This document shows positions 55,942 through 64,000 of a stretch of 64,000 nucleotides of DNA, piece by piece; position 1 is the stretch's first letter; each line of letters starts with the position of its first letter. The stretch covers positions 1,674,001-1,738,000 of the forward strand of contig NZ_CP013420.1 of NCBI RefSeq assembly GCF_001718695.1, read 5' to 3'. Under the pieces are notes generated by a model, which was given only the letters and a program-made list of their open reading frames with translations, was not told the DNA's origin and did no database searches. The position numbers and the translations under genes are program-made. Source of the DNA: Burkholderia ubonensis. GTDB lineage: Bacteria > Pseudomonadota > Gammaproteobacteria > Burkholderiales > Burkholderiaceae.

Positions 55942-56281
55942 GTCTCGTAACGTTCTTCAAGTTGGGCAAGGCGGCCCGCGCCGCTGCGCCGAGCCGTCGT
56001 CTTCTGACAGTTTGAACGCTATCACCGTCAATTTTCACAACCCATAGCCCATCACGCATGCGGCCCATATCACGGCCGCGATATGGGGGCGGCGGGCCGC
56101 CAGCTGTGCAGCATGCGCGTGGCGCTGGCTGTTTTCGCCGGGCCCATTGCAGCGCTAAAACGGGTCACGATTAACTAAGTAGTACCTGCGGAAAAACCGG
56201 TTCCATGGGAAAATCCCGATTCCGTTGTTTGGCTGCATCTGTCGCGATCGTCGTCCCGCTTCGTTCATCTAATCCGACCCC
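55942..56281. other. Divergent intergenic region xdhA / MFS transporter
   Basis: About 340 bases hold the two divergent promoters. A less GC-rich stretch near 56160-56230 may carry the MFS promoter. No clear operator or RNA gene was identified. Confidence 0.45.
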
Positions 56282-57505
56282 ATGTCCACCGATTCCGCCT
56301 CAACGCCGCGCAGCGGGTTCGCCGTCACGCTGCAAATCGTCTCCGTCGTCTGCTTCACGTTCATCTGCTACCTGACCATCGGCCTGCCGCTCGCGGTGCT
56401 GCCGGGCTTCGTCCACGATGAACTCGGCTTCTCGGCGATCGTCGCGGGCGCGGCGATCAGCGTCCAGTATTTCGCGACGCTCGCGTCGCGGCCGCTCGCC
56501 GGGCGCTTCGCCGATACGCTCGGCCCGAAGCAGACGGTCATGCGCGGGCTGATCGGCTGCGGCGTGTCAGGCGTGCTGCTGCTCGTCGCGCTGCTGCTCG
56601 CGCACTGGCCCGCCGCGAGCCTCGTGCTGCTGGTCGCGAGCCGGCTCGTGCTGGGCGTCGGCGAGAGCCTGTGCGGCACCGGCGCGATCCTGTGGGGGAT
56701 CGGCCGCGTCGGCATTGCGCACAACGCGAAGGTGATCTCGTGGAACGGCATCGCGACCTACGGCGCGCTCGCGCTCGGCGCGCCGGTCGGCGTGGCGATC
56801 GCGCATGCGCTGAACCCGGCGCTGATCGGCGTGATCGTGATTGCGCTCGCCGCGCTCGGCTACGCTCTCGCGCGCCTGATCGCCGCGGTGCCGGTCGTGC
56901 ACGGCGAACGGATGTCGTATGCGAGCGTGTTCACCCGCGTGCTGCCGCACGGCCTCGGCCTCGCGCTCGGCTCGGCCGGCTTCGGCTCGATCGCGACGTT
57001 CGTCACGCTGTACTACGCGGCGCGCCACTGGCCGAACGCCGCGCTGTCGCTGACCGTGTTCGGCACGCTGTTCATCGGCGCGCGCCTGCTGTTCGCGAAC
57101 ACGATCAAGACCTACGGCGGCTTCCGCGTCGCGATCGTGTCGTTCGCGTTCGAAGCCGCCGGGCTGCTGCTGCTGTGGCTCGCGCCAGTGCCGCACGTCG
57201 CGCTGGTCGGCGCCGCGCTGACCGGCTTCGGCTTCGCGCTGATCTTCCCCGCGCTCGGCGTCGAGGCGGTCGCGCTCGTGCCGCCCGCGAGCCGCGGCGC
57301 GGCGCTGTCCGCGTATTCGGTGTTCCTCGACCTGTCGCTCGGCATCACCGGGCCGCTTGCGGGCTACGTCGCCGGCGCGTTCGGCTATCCGCAGGTGTTC
57401 CTGTTCGCCGCGCTCGCATCGCTCGCATCGGCGGCCGGCGTCGCGCTGTCGGCGCTGCTGTACCAGCGGCAGGCGCGCGTCGCGGGGAGCGGCGCGGCGG
57501 CCTGA
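56282..57505 (+). CDS. MFS transporter (YhhS/YfcJ-like)
   Basis: The 407-residue protein has 12 predicted helices. The N-terminal block [55 protein letters not shown] and [16 protein letters not shown] (MFS motif A) match the DHA1-like YhhS/YfcJ group. [19 protein letters not shown] is also typical. Substrate is unknown; being divergent from xanthine dehydrogenase genes makes a purine-related role possible but unproven. A strong terminator follows. Confidence 0.88.
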   Translation: MSTDSASTPRSGFAVTLQIVSVVCFTFICYLTIGLPLAVLPGFVHDELGFSAIVAGAAISVQYFATLASRPLAGRFADTLGPKQTVMRGLIGCGVSGVLLLVALLLAHWPAASLVLLVASRLVLGVGESLCGTGAILWGIGRVGIAHNAKVISWNGIATYGALALGAPVGVAIAHALNPALIGVIVIALAALGYALARLIAAVPVVHGERMSYASVFTRVLPHGLGLALGSAGFGSIATFVTLYYAARHWPNAALSLTVFGTLFIGARLLFANTIKTYGGFRVAIVSFAFEAAGLLLLWLAPVPHVALVGAALTGFGFALIFPALGVEAVALVPPASRGAALSAYSVFLDLSLGITGPLAGYVAGAFGYPQVFLFAALASLASAAGVALSALLYQRQARVAGSGAAA

Positions 57506-57533
57506 CCGCACTGCCCGCTCGCATCAATGACGA

Positions 57534-57561
57534 AACCCCGCGTTCTCCGGAACGCGGGGTT
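57534..57561 (+). terminator. Terminator after the MFS gene
   Basis: The perfect 12-bp stem aaccccgcgttc/gaacgcggggtt with a 4-base loop is followed by an A/T-rich tail (attatttat). It lies 28 bases past the MFS stop and ahead of the convergent EamA gene. Confidence 0.88.
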
Positions 57562-57645
57562 ATTATTTATGCGCGAATGCAGGCGAACAGCAGGCGAACA
57601 GCGGACCGCCGGGCCGGAACCGGCCCGCGCGCCACGCGGCGGCCG

Positions 57646-58536
57646 TCACGCCATGCGCGGGAACAGCCGCCGCGCCAGGTCGAACGCGACCAGGTTGCCG
57701 GCCAGCACCAGCAGCAGGCCCGCCACCGCCAGCGGCGACCACTGGTAGCCCTCGAACACCGTCGACACGGCCAGCGCGACGATCGGGAACAGCACCGTGC
57801 AATAGGCGGCCCGCTCCGGCCCGATGCGGCCGACGAGGGTCAGGTAGGCGGTGAAGCCGATCACCGAGCCCGGCACGGCCAGATAGACGAGCGCGCCGAG
57901 ATAGCGCGGGCTCGGATCGAGCGCGAACGGCAGCCCGGCCGCGGCGCTGCCGACGGTCAGGATCGTCGCGCCGATCAGCATCGCCCAGCCGTTGGTCGCG
58001 AACGGATGAAGTCCCATCGACTGCATCCGGCTCGACAGCAGGTTGCCCGCCGAGAAGCACAGCGTGCCGGCGAATGCGATCGCGAGCCCGATCCAGGTCG
58101 CGTGGTCGTCCAGATGGCCCGCCATCTGCTGCCAGAACAGGCACGCGATGCCGGTCAGGCCGAGCAGCGCGCCGGCCACCGCGGACGGCCGCAGCGCTCG
58201 GCCCATGAACAGCCGGCCGTTGATCGAGTTCAGGAGCGGCGCGGTCGAGAAGATCACCGCGACGAGCCCGCTCGGCACGACCCGCTCCGCATAGTAGAAG
58301 CACAGGAAGTTCAGGCAGAACAGCGCGAAGCCCTGCGCGGCGAGGTAGCGCCACGCGTCGCGCGGCGGCAGGATCGGCCGGCGCATCGCGCGCAGCAGCA
58401 TGAACATGACCGCCGCCGCGAGCCAGAAGCGCCACGCGATCGACACGGGCGGCGGCACGCTGCCGAGCTGCCACTTGATTGCGATCCAGGTCGTGCCCCA
58501 GATCAGCACGGTGACGATGTAGAGCGAAAGATTCAT
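57646..58536 (-). CDS. EamA-family (DMT superfamily) transporter
   Basis: The 296-residue protein has ten hydrophobic helices in two EamA repeats. It starts LYIVTVLIWGTTWIAIKWQLG, the common opening of RhtA/YdcZ-like exporters, and VPSGLVAVIFSTAPLLNSINGRLFM and GPERAAYCTVLFPIVALAVSTVFEGY close the two halves. It probably exports metabolites or amino acids; the substrate is unknown. It is divergent from an AraC-type gene, which may control it. Confidence 0.88.
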   Translation of the reverse strand: MNLSLYIVTVLIWGTTWIAIKWQLGSVPPPVSIAWRFWLAAAVMFMLLRAMRRPILPPRDAWRYLAAQGFALFCLNFLCFYYAERVVPSGLVAVIFSTAPLLNSINGRLFMGRALRPSAVAGALLGLTGIACLFWQQMAGHLDDHATWIGLAIAFAGTLCFSAGNLLSSRMQSMGLHPFATNGWAMLIGATILTVGSAAAGLPFALDPSPRYLGALVYLAVPGSVIGFTAYLTLVGRIGPERAAYCTVLFPIVALAVSTVFEGYQWSPLAVAGLLLVLAGNLVAFDLARRLFPRMA

Positions 58537-58676
58537 GACGGAAACCGGGACAAAAGGCGCAACGAATGCGGGGTCTCCGACTATGCCGCCGCGCGGCGCG
58601 CGCCGATTGTCCGGAATTGCGGTCTTTTGCCGGCCGGTGGAACGGGCCGGCGCAGGCGCGCTTATACTCCGTCATC

Positions 58677-59624
58677 ATGCGTGTCCCGCCTCCCGCCCCG
58701 CCCGCCGTGCCGTCACCGGCCGCCGCCGCTGCCGCCGCCGGCGGCGAAATGCCGTTCGGCCTGCAGTCGGTGTGCCGCACGCTCGCGGAGGCGAACGCGA
58801 CGCTTCAGCGCTTCGCGTGGCTCGGCGACCATCTGGCGATCGCCGAATGGACGCGGATCACCGAAGAGGCCGAGACGATCTACGACCAGCCCGGGCATCA
58901 CACGCTGTCGTGCTATCTCGACGGCGGCTACCGGACCGAGCGGCAGAAGGTGCCGCGCTACGGCGCGCCGAGCCTGCTGTGCGCGCTGCCGGGCGACCAC
59001 GAATCGCGCTGGTGGGTGCGCGGCGAGATGCACTTCGTCCACCTGTATTTCCTGCCCGAGCACTTCGCGCAGCGCGCGATCCGCGAGCTCGACCGCGAGC
59101 CGCGCGAGCTGAAGCTTGCCGACCGCACCTACTTCGAGGATGCGCGCGTCGCCGCGCTGTGCCGTTCGCTCGCGCTGGAAAGCTGGGACGACACCGACGG
59201 CCGGCTGCGCGCGAACGAAACCGCGCACGACGTGCTGAGCCTGCTGCTGCGCGGGCAGAGCGCGATGCGCACGGACGCGCCGTTCAAGGGCGGCCTCGCG
59301 CCCGCCGTGCGCCGCCGCGTGCGCGACTACATCGACGCCTGCCTGACGCAGCCGCTGACGCTCGGCGAGCTGGCCGAGGTCGCCGCGCTGTCCGAATACC
59401 ACTTCTCGCGGATGTTCCGGCTGTCGTTCGGCCGCGCGCCGCACGCGTGGATCGCCGAGCAGCGGCTCGCGCGGGCGCGCCTGCTGCTGCGCACGACGTC
59501 GCTGCCGCTCGCGCAGGTCGCCGCGGCATGCGGCTATGCGAACGCCGGACACTTCAGCCACCGGTTCCGCGACGCGCACGGCACGACGCCGAACACGTAC
59601 CGGCGGGCGATGCGGGGCGGCTGA
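58677..59624 (+). CDS. AraC-family transcriptional regulator
   Basis: The 315-residue protein has a Pro/Ala-rich N-terminus and a cupin-like sensing part (YDQPGHHTLSCYLDGGYRTER, GEMHFVHLYFLPEHF). The C-terminal double helix-turn-helix reads TLGELAEVAALSEYHFSRMFRLSFGRAPHAWIAEQRLARARLLL and VAAACGYANAGHFSHRFRDAHGTTPNTYRR. It is divergent from the EamA gene, its most likely target. The ATG at 58677 is used. Confidence 0.9.
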   Translation: MRVPPPAPPAVPSPAAAAAAAGGEMPFGLQSVCRTLAEANATLQRFAWLGDHLAIAEWTRITEEAETIYDQPGHHTLSCYLDGGYRTERQKVPRYGAPSLLCALPGDHESRWWVRGEMHFVHLYFLPEHFAQRAIRELDREPRELKLADRTYFEDARVAALCRSLALESWDDTDGRLRANETAHDVLSLLLRGQSAMRTDAPFKGGLAPAVRRRVRDYIDACLTQPLTLGELAEVAALSEYHFSRMFRLSFGRAPHAWIAEQRLARARLLLRTTSLPLAQVAAACGYANAGHFSHRFRDAHGTTPNTYRRAMRGG

Positions 59625-59647
59625 GGCCGCCCCGGCGGCCCATTGCG

Positions 59648-60859
59648 CTACTCGCCGCGCCGCGACAATTCCTGCTCGAGCGCCGCGACGCCGGCGGGCA
59701 GCTCGACCGGCACCTTCAGATCGATCATCGTGCGGCCGAACGCGTGCAGCGTGCGGAACAGGTTGTGCTCGCGGCACTGCTCGCCCATCTGGCCGATCCG
59801 CACGATCGGCAGGCCGAACGAGCCGGAGATCTCGACCTGGTACTGCTTCGAGATGTGCCCGCAGATCATGCCCGGCGTGAGGCCTTCGGGCGTCTCGATG
59901 CCGACCACCGAATTGAGCCGGCACGACTTCGGCGCGTAGAGCTTGAGCCCCATCGCCTCGATGCCCGCCTGCAGCGCGAGCGAGCAGCGCTGGTGGCGCG
60001 CGAAGCGGCTTTCGAGCGTCTCTGCGCAGACGAGCCGCAGCGCCTCGTGCAGCGCGAGCACGCCCGACACCGGCGCGGTGTAGTGATAGCCGGCGTTGTG
60101 CCAGAAATTCTCCGCGAGCGCCATGTCGAGGCACCAGTGCGCGTTCGGCTCGGGCCGGCTCTTCATCCGCTCCCACGCGGCGTCGGAAAACGCGATCAGC
60201 GACACGCCGGGGATCGACGACAGGCCCTTCTGCCCGCCGGTGATCACCGCGTCGATGCCCCACGCGTCCATCTCGAGCGGCATCGTCGACAGCGTGCAGA
60301 CCGCGTCGACCACGACGAGCGCGCCCGCCGCCTTCGCGAGCGCCGCGATGTCGCGCAGGTCGCGGTTCCACACGGTGTTGGACGTTTCGCCGTGGACGAT
60401 CGTGACGATCTCCGGACGCTCGCGCGCGATCGCGTCGGCGATCTCGTCGAGGCTCGCGACGGCGCGGTCGGGCACCTCCAGCACCGCGACGTCGGCGCCG
60501 ACGCGCGTCGCCATCTCGGCCATCCGCGCGCTGAAGAAGCCATTCCGGATCGACAGCACGCGCGTGCCGCGCCACGCGAGGTTGGACATCGCCATTTCCA
60601 TCGCGGCCGAGCCGGGGCCGGCGACGCCGAGCACCCACTTCGTGCGGGTCTGGAACACGTAGCGCGCCATCTCCTTCACTTGCTCGATGATCTTCGCCAT
60701 CGTCGCGCCGAGATGGTTGATCACGATCGTGTTCGCCTTCGCGACGGCGGCCGGGATCGGAACCGGGCCGGCCCCCATCATCAGCAGCGGTTCTTCGGGC
60801 AGGATCGCGTCGAGCGGCACGACGACGGGGCAGGGAATCGGCGAATGGTCGAGGGACAT
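59648..60859 (-). CDS. Class V aminotransferase (alanine-glyoxylate/pyridoxamine-pyruvate type)
   Basis: The 403-residue fold-type I PLP enzyme begins PLLMMGAGPVPIPAAVAKANTIVINHLGATMA, the class V opening. VLGVAGPGSAAMEMAMSNLAW, VTIVHGETSNTV and VVDAVCTLSTMPLEMDAWGIDAVITGGQKGLSSIPGVSL follow, with the PLP Lys in GGQKG. It resembles alanine-glyoxylate, serine-pyruvate and pyridoxamine-pyruvate aminotransferases; I cannot separate these. It is a single gene. The start ATG at 60859 is used; the longer open frame is not supported. Confidence 0.87.
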   Translation of the reverse strand: MSLDHSPIPCPVVVPLDAILPEEPLLMMGAGPVPIPAAVAKANTIVINHLGATMAKIIEQVKEMARYVFQTRTKWVLGVAGPGSAAMEMAMSNLAWRGTRVLSIRNGFFSARMAEMATRVGADVAVLEVPDRAVASLDEIADAIARERPEIVTIVHGETSNTVWNRDLRDIAALAKAAGALVVVDAVCTLSTMPLEMDAWGIDAVITGGQKGLSSIPGVSLIAFSDAAWERMKSRPEPNAHWCLDMALAENFWHNAGYHYTAPVSGVLALHEALRLVCAETLESRFARHQRCSLALQAGIEAMGLKLYAPKSCRLNSVVGIETPEGLTPGMICGHISKQYQVEISGSFGLPIVRIGQMGEQCREHNLFRTLHAFGRTMIDLKVPVELPAGVAALEQELSRRGE

Positions 60860-61564
60860 GGCTGGCAAAAAAGATGAAGAAAGACGCTCGAGCGTCGCCC
60901 GCCACAGGGCATGGCGGATCGATCGATGATTCCGTGTTCCGCGCCCGCGCGCAAGAGGCGCGCGCGGCCGGACGGCGCGACGCTGGCTCGGTCGGACGAC
61001 CGGGCCAGCCGGCCGCGCATCGCGAGCGAGCACGCCGGCGGCCCCGCCGCGGCCCGGTACAGGCGATTTTCCCGGCCATATTGCGGTGCGTGCGGATGCG
61101 CCCGCTTCAGTAATAGACGACCCAATTAGTCGGAAATACGCCGCATCAGGATAAAAACCGCGCGGACCGAATGGATCCACCAAATGCCGATGCGCCGGAA
61201 AAACATCGATTATCGCGGCATCTATTAGTGACAGAGTTCGAAAATTACCGCTGCGAAGCATCGTACAAAACACATAACGCGTTGATTTTACTGAGCAACA
61301 TTCAGATACCGAACTACCGGTTTCAATACTGCCGGGAAACCAACGAGACCGCCGCATAAATCCGATAGCCGCGATTTCGATTTTCCGCAACCCGCCCCTT
61401 TTCTCAGGTTGACGAATATTGCCGACGTAATGAACAATCGTCTGCGGAATCGAGAGCCGCTTTTTCGATACGAACGAAAATCGGACGACGCACACCGGCA
61501 ATCCCGGTCGCGCGACGAAAAATTCCAAGCAAAATCAATCCACCGGGCCAGAAATACGCGAGAC
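60860..61564. other. Intergenic region aminotransferase / LysR
   Basis: This gap of about 700 bases is GC-rich at first and clearly richer in A/T from about 61080 to 61560. Divergent promoters are expected in the A/T-rich half, including a LysR binding site. Only short frames occur, none supported. Confidence 0.5.
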
Positions 61565-62548
61565 ATGAACCAGATTCAGACCATGCGTGTATTCGTCTGC
61601 GTCGCCGAACAGCAAAGCTTCAGGCGCGCAGCACACCAACTGGGCGTATCGAACGCGCTTGTCACGCGTTCGATCGCAATGCTCGAAGGTCATCTGAATA
61701 CGCGGCTGATCCACCGCACCACGCGCAACCTGTCGCTCACCGAGGCCGGCGTACGCTACCTCGACGGGTGCCGGGCGTTGCTCGAGGAATTCGATCACCT
61801 TGAAGCGTCGGTCGTGCACGCGGTGCGCGAGCCGGTCGGCACGCTGCGCATCGTCGCGTCCGGCACGCTGTCGCCGCTCGCGCTCACGCCGCTCGTCAAC
61901 GGTTTCCAGCGCCGCTATCCGCAGGTGCGCGTGCAGCTCACCGTCGCCGAGGGTCCGCTCGACGTGCTCGACGCGGGCTACGACGTCGGCGTCGTCACCG
62001 GCAACCGGTTCGACGGCAACCCGGCGCTGATCGGCCACGCGCTGTCGCCGAACACGCTCGTCGCGTGTGCTGCGCCGGCCTATCTGCAGCGGCGCGGCGA
62101 ACCGCTCGTGCCCGACGACCTGCCGCGCCACGACTGGGTCGCGCTCGCGCCGCACCAGCACGCGCCCGCGTGGCGGTTCGTCGGCCCGGACGACGCGGTT
62201 CATCCGGTGACGGTGCGCCCCGTCTACACGGTCAACCAGCTGTCGCTCGTGCAGGCGGCGACCGTCGCGGGCTCGGGCATCGCCGTGCTGCCGGAAAACG
62301 TCGTCGCCGACGCACTCGACAGCGGCGCGCTCGTGCGGCTGCTGCCCGGCTACCGGATCGACGATCCGGACACGCAACTGTCGCTCGTCTACCCGAACCG
62401 CCAGTTCGTGCCCGCGCGCACCCGCAGCTTCGTCGAGCACGCGCTCGACCATTTCAGCACGCAGGCGGCGCGCACACACGCAAGCTACGTGTTCCTGCGC
62501 GACCCGCGCGCCCAGGAGCGCTCCGACATCGTCACGGGCCTCCAGTGA
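61565..62548 (+). CDS. LysR-family transcriptional regulator
   Basis: The 327-residue protein has the standard N-terminal helix-turn-helix (QTMRVFVCVAEQQSFRRAAHQLGVSNALVTRSIAMLEGHLNTRLIHRTTRNLSLTEAG). The effector domain starts PVGTLRIVASGTLSPLALTPLVNGFQRRYPQVRVQL. It belongs to the large group related to DmlR/YafC-type regulators. It is followed 35 bases later by the LdhA-type dehydrogenase and is divergent from the aminotransferase; either could be its target. The ATG at 61565 is used. Confidence 0.9.
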   Translation: MNQIQTMRVFVCVAEQQSFRRAAHQLGVSNALVTRSIAMLEGHLNTRLIHRTTRNLSLTEAGVRYLDGCRALLEEFDHLEASVVHAVREPVGTLRIVASGTLSPLALTPLVNGFQRRYPQVRVQLTVAEGPLDVLDAGYDVGVVTGNRFDGNPALIGHALSPNTLVACAAPAYLQRRGEPLVPDDLPRHDWVALAPHQHAPAWRFVGPDDAVHPVTVRPVYTVNQLSLVQAATVAGSGIAVLPENVVADALDSGALVRLLPGYRIDDPDTQLSLVYPNRQFVPARTRSFVEHALDHFSTQAARTHASYVFLRDPRAQERSDIVTGLQ

Positions 62549-62583
62549 AGTAAACTGCGCACCTCAGCCTCCGGAGGTGCAGC

Positions 62584-63582
62584 GTGCGCGTAATCCTGTT
62601 CAGCAGCCGGCAGTACGATGAAGATTCATTTACTGCCGCCAACCGGCAGTTCGGCTACCGGCTGCATTTCCAGTCGTCGCACCTCGACGCCGAAACCGCG
62701 ATCCTCGCGCACGGCTACGAAGCGGTCTGCCCGTTCGTCAACGATACCGTCGACGCGGCGGTGCTCGAACGGCTCGCGGACGGCGGCACGCGGCTCATCG
62801 CGCTGCGCTCGGCGGGCTTCAACCATGTCGACCTCGCCGCCGCCGAACGCCTCGGCATCACCGTGGTGCGGGTTCCCGCCTATTCGCCGCATGCGGTCGC
62901 GGAGCACGCGGTCGCGCTGATCCTCGCGCTCAACCGCCGCCTGCCGCGCGCCGTCGCGCGCACGCGCGAAGGCGACTTCTCGCTGAACGGCCTGCTCGGC
63001 TTCGACCTGCACGGCAAGACGGTCGGCGTGATCGGCACCGGCATCATCGGCAGTGTGTTCGCGAAGATCATGATGGGCTTCGGGATGCACGTGCTCGCGC
63101 ATTCGGCGCCGCCGTACAACGACGAGCTGATCGCGTTCGGCGCCCGCTACGTCGGGCTCGACGAGCTGCTGCGCCACGCCGACATCGTCAGCCTGCACTG
63201 CCCGCTGCTGCCGTCGACGCATCACCTGATCAACGCGCGCACGCTCGCGCAGATGAAGCACGGCGCGATGCTGATCAACACCGGCCGCGGCGGGCTCGTC
63301 GACGCGCAGGCGCTGATCGACGCGCTCAAGAGCGGCCAGCTCGGGCACCTGGGGCTCGACGTGTACGAAGAGGAAAGCGGGCTGTTCTTCGAGGACCACT
63401 CGGACCAGCCGCTGCAGGACGACGTGCTCGCGCGGCTGCTGACGTTCCCGAACGTGATCGTCACGTCGCACCAGGCGTTCTTCACGCGCGAGGCGCTCGC
63501 GGAGATCGCGCATACGACGCTGCTCAACATCGAGGCGTGGTACGCGGGGACCCCGCGGAACGTGGTGACGCCGAATCGCTGA
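62584..63582 (+). CDS. ldhA: D-lactate dehydrogenase/2-hydroxyacid dehydrogenase (LdhA type)
   Basis: The 332-residue NAD-dependent enzyme interconverts D-lactate and pyruvate or acts on a related 2-hydroxy acid. It has LRSAGFNHVDLAAAERLGITVVRVPAYSPHAVAEHAVALILALNR with the catalytic Arg, the nucleotide loop GVIGTGIIGSVFAKIMMGFG, LINTGRGGLVDAQAL and TSHQAFFTREALAEIA with the catalytic His. The start is GTG at 62584, preceded by a strong GGAGG six bases upstream. It is probably co-regulated with the LysR gene just upstream. Confidence 0.92.
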   Translation: MRVILFSSRQYDEDSFTAANRQFGYRLHFQSSHLDAETAILAHGYEAVCPFVNDTVDAAVLERLADGGTRLIALRSAGFNHVDLAAAERLGITVVRVPAYSPHAVAEHAVALILALNRRLPRAVARTREGDFSLNGLLGFDLHGKTVGVIGTGIIGSVFAKIMMGFGMHVLAHSAPPYNDELIAFGARYVGLDELLRHADIVSLHCPLLPSTHHLINARTLAQMKHGAMLINTGRGGLVDAQALIDALKSGQLGHLGLDVYEEESGLFFEDHSDQPLQDDVLARLLTFPNVIVTSHQAFFTREALAEIAHTTLLNIEAWYAGTPRNVVTPNR

Positions 63583-63748
63583 CGGCAGGCGGCGCGCCGG
63601 CCCGGTTCACCTGTCCGTTTCGTTGCGCCGCGGCCGGATCGTTTCGCAATTTGCACCAATCCAGCACTTCGATCCCGCTCATGTAACGCCGCCCGCGCGC
63701 AGTCTGCTATCGTTGCGCCGACGTCATCCCTGCCACTGCCTGCCGCCC

Positions 63749-64000
63749 ATGCGTTTCGACGATCCCGCCATCGCCGCTGTTTACCGCGCCATCTTCGAGC
63801 GGCGCGACATGCGCCATTTCACGTCGGCGCCCGTCGATCCGGCCGTGCTCGCCCGGCTGCTGCGCGCGGCCCACCACGCGCCGAGCGTCGGCTTCATGCA
63901 GCCGTGGCGCTTCATCCGCATCACCGATCCCGCGCTGCGCACGCGCATCCACGCGCTCGTCGAAGCCGAGCGCCGCGCGACCGCCGCCGCGCTCGGCGAG
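63749..64000 (+). CDS. bluB: 5,6-dimethylbenzimidazole synthase (BluB), N-terminal part
   Basis: The window ends inside this gene; 84 codons from the ATG at 63749 are visible. The sequence RFDDPAIAAVYRAIFERRDMRHFTSAPVDPAVLARLLRAAHHAPSVGFMQPWRF has the RRDMRHF and APSVGFMQPW elements that separate BluB from ordinary nitroreductases. BluB oxidatively breaks FMN to make DMB, the lower ligand of vitamin B12. No cobalamin riboswitch was recognisable upstream. The rest of the gene lies beyond the window. Confidence 0.85.
   Translation, partial: MRFDDPAIAAVYRAIFERRDMRHFTSAPVDPAVLARLLRAAHHAPSVGFMQPWRFIRITDPALRTRIHALVEAERRATAAALGE

Noticed and set aside
61171..61359. 62-codon frame in the gap before the LysR gene
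   Set aside because: No ribosome site or recognisable sequence; it lies in the A/T-rich region where promoters are expected.
63583..63748. Cobalamin riboswitch upstream of bluB
   Set aside because: I looked for the B12-box and conserved stems and found no match; the gap of about 165 bases is also short for one plus a promoter.

Overview
The window is typical of a Burkholderia main chromosome: very high GC with strong third-position GC bias, and a gene order familiar from that genus (wbiI/H/G/F-like genes, a wzm-wzt O-antigen cluster with rmlBACD, then apaH, pyrC'-pyrB-pyrR-ruvX-yqgE, rubredoxin, thiD, groEL-groES). This assignment rests on gene content and protein signatures read by eye, not on a database search. 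No rRNA, tRNA, insertion sequence, prophage or CRISPR array was seen.

Region 1 (1-19626) is a lipopolysaccharide O-antigen locus of the ABC-transporter type. The minus-strand block 19626-8872 holds rmlB, rmlA, rmlC and rmlD (dTDP-L-rhamnose), a GT2 rhamnosyltransferase-like gene, wzm and wzt (export), a sulfotransferase-like gene, a sugar epimerase, a DUF4422-GT8 fusion and glf (UDP-galactofuranose). A perfect 16-bp hairpin at 8823-8856 separates it from two convergent plus-strand glycosyltransferases (5422-8820) that share a CgeB-like domain. A second minus-strand block (5040-309) resembles wbiF-wbiG-wbiH-wbiI and should supply the undecaprenyl-linked initiating sugar. The middle of the locus (about 5.4-14 kb) is visibly richer in A/T than its surroundings, as expected for an exchanged serotype cassette.

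Region 2 (19970-30773) is conserved core: apaH, a PlsC-type acyltransferase, a pyrimidine operon (a dihydroorotase homologue without its metal-binding HxH, pyrB, pyrR), ruvX, yqgE, an Ala-rich unknown, an unlisted 56-aa rubredoxin, thiD, and groES-groEL behind a perfect CIRCE operator.

Region 3 (31020-36488) holds a compact minus-strand set coding for a COG4315-type secreted repeat protein, an ECF sigma factor, its membrane anti-sigma factor, a cupredoxin, a LolA/DUF1571-like protein and an SRPBCC protein. Beyond it lies a 615-residue secreted repeat protein with tandem 67-residue units and an unusually A/T-rich, palindrome-bearing upstream region.

Region 4 (37192-51137) is mixed: YheO-type regulator, FrnE-like DsbA protein, DHA2 drug transporter, TauE/SafE permease, an S10-type peptidase lipoprotein, a 3-hydroxybutyrate oligomer hydrolase, a BON-domain protein, a membrane-anchored TAXI protein, an HCCA-isomerase-like protein, a LysR gene broken by a frameshift, a SnoaL-like protein and a FitAB-type toxin-antitoxin pair.

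Region 5 (51464-64000) contains xdhA-xdhB and an xdhC that lacks its N-terminal domain, then an MFS transporter, an EamA transporter, an AraC regulator, a class V aminotransferase, a LysR regulator, an LdhA-type dehydrogenase and the start of bluB, which is cut by the window edge.
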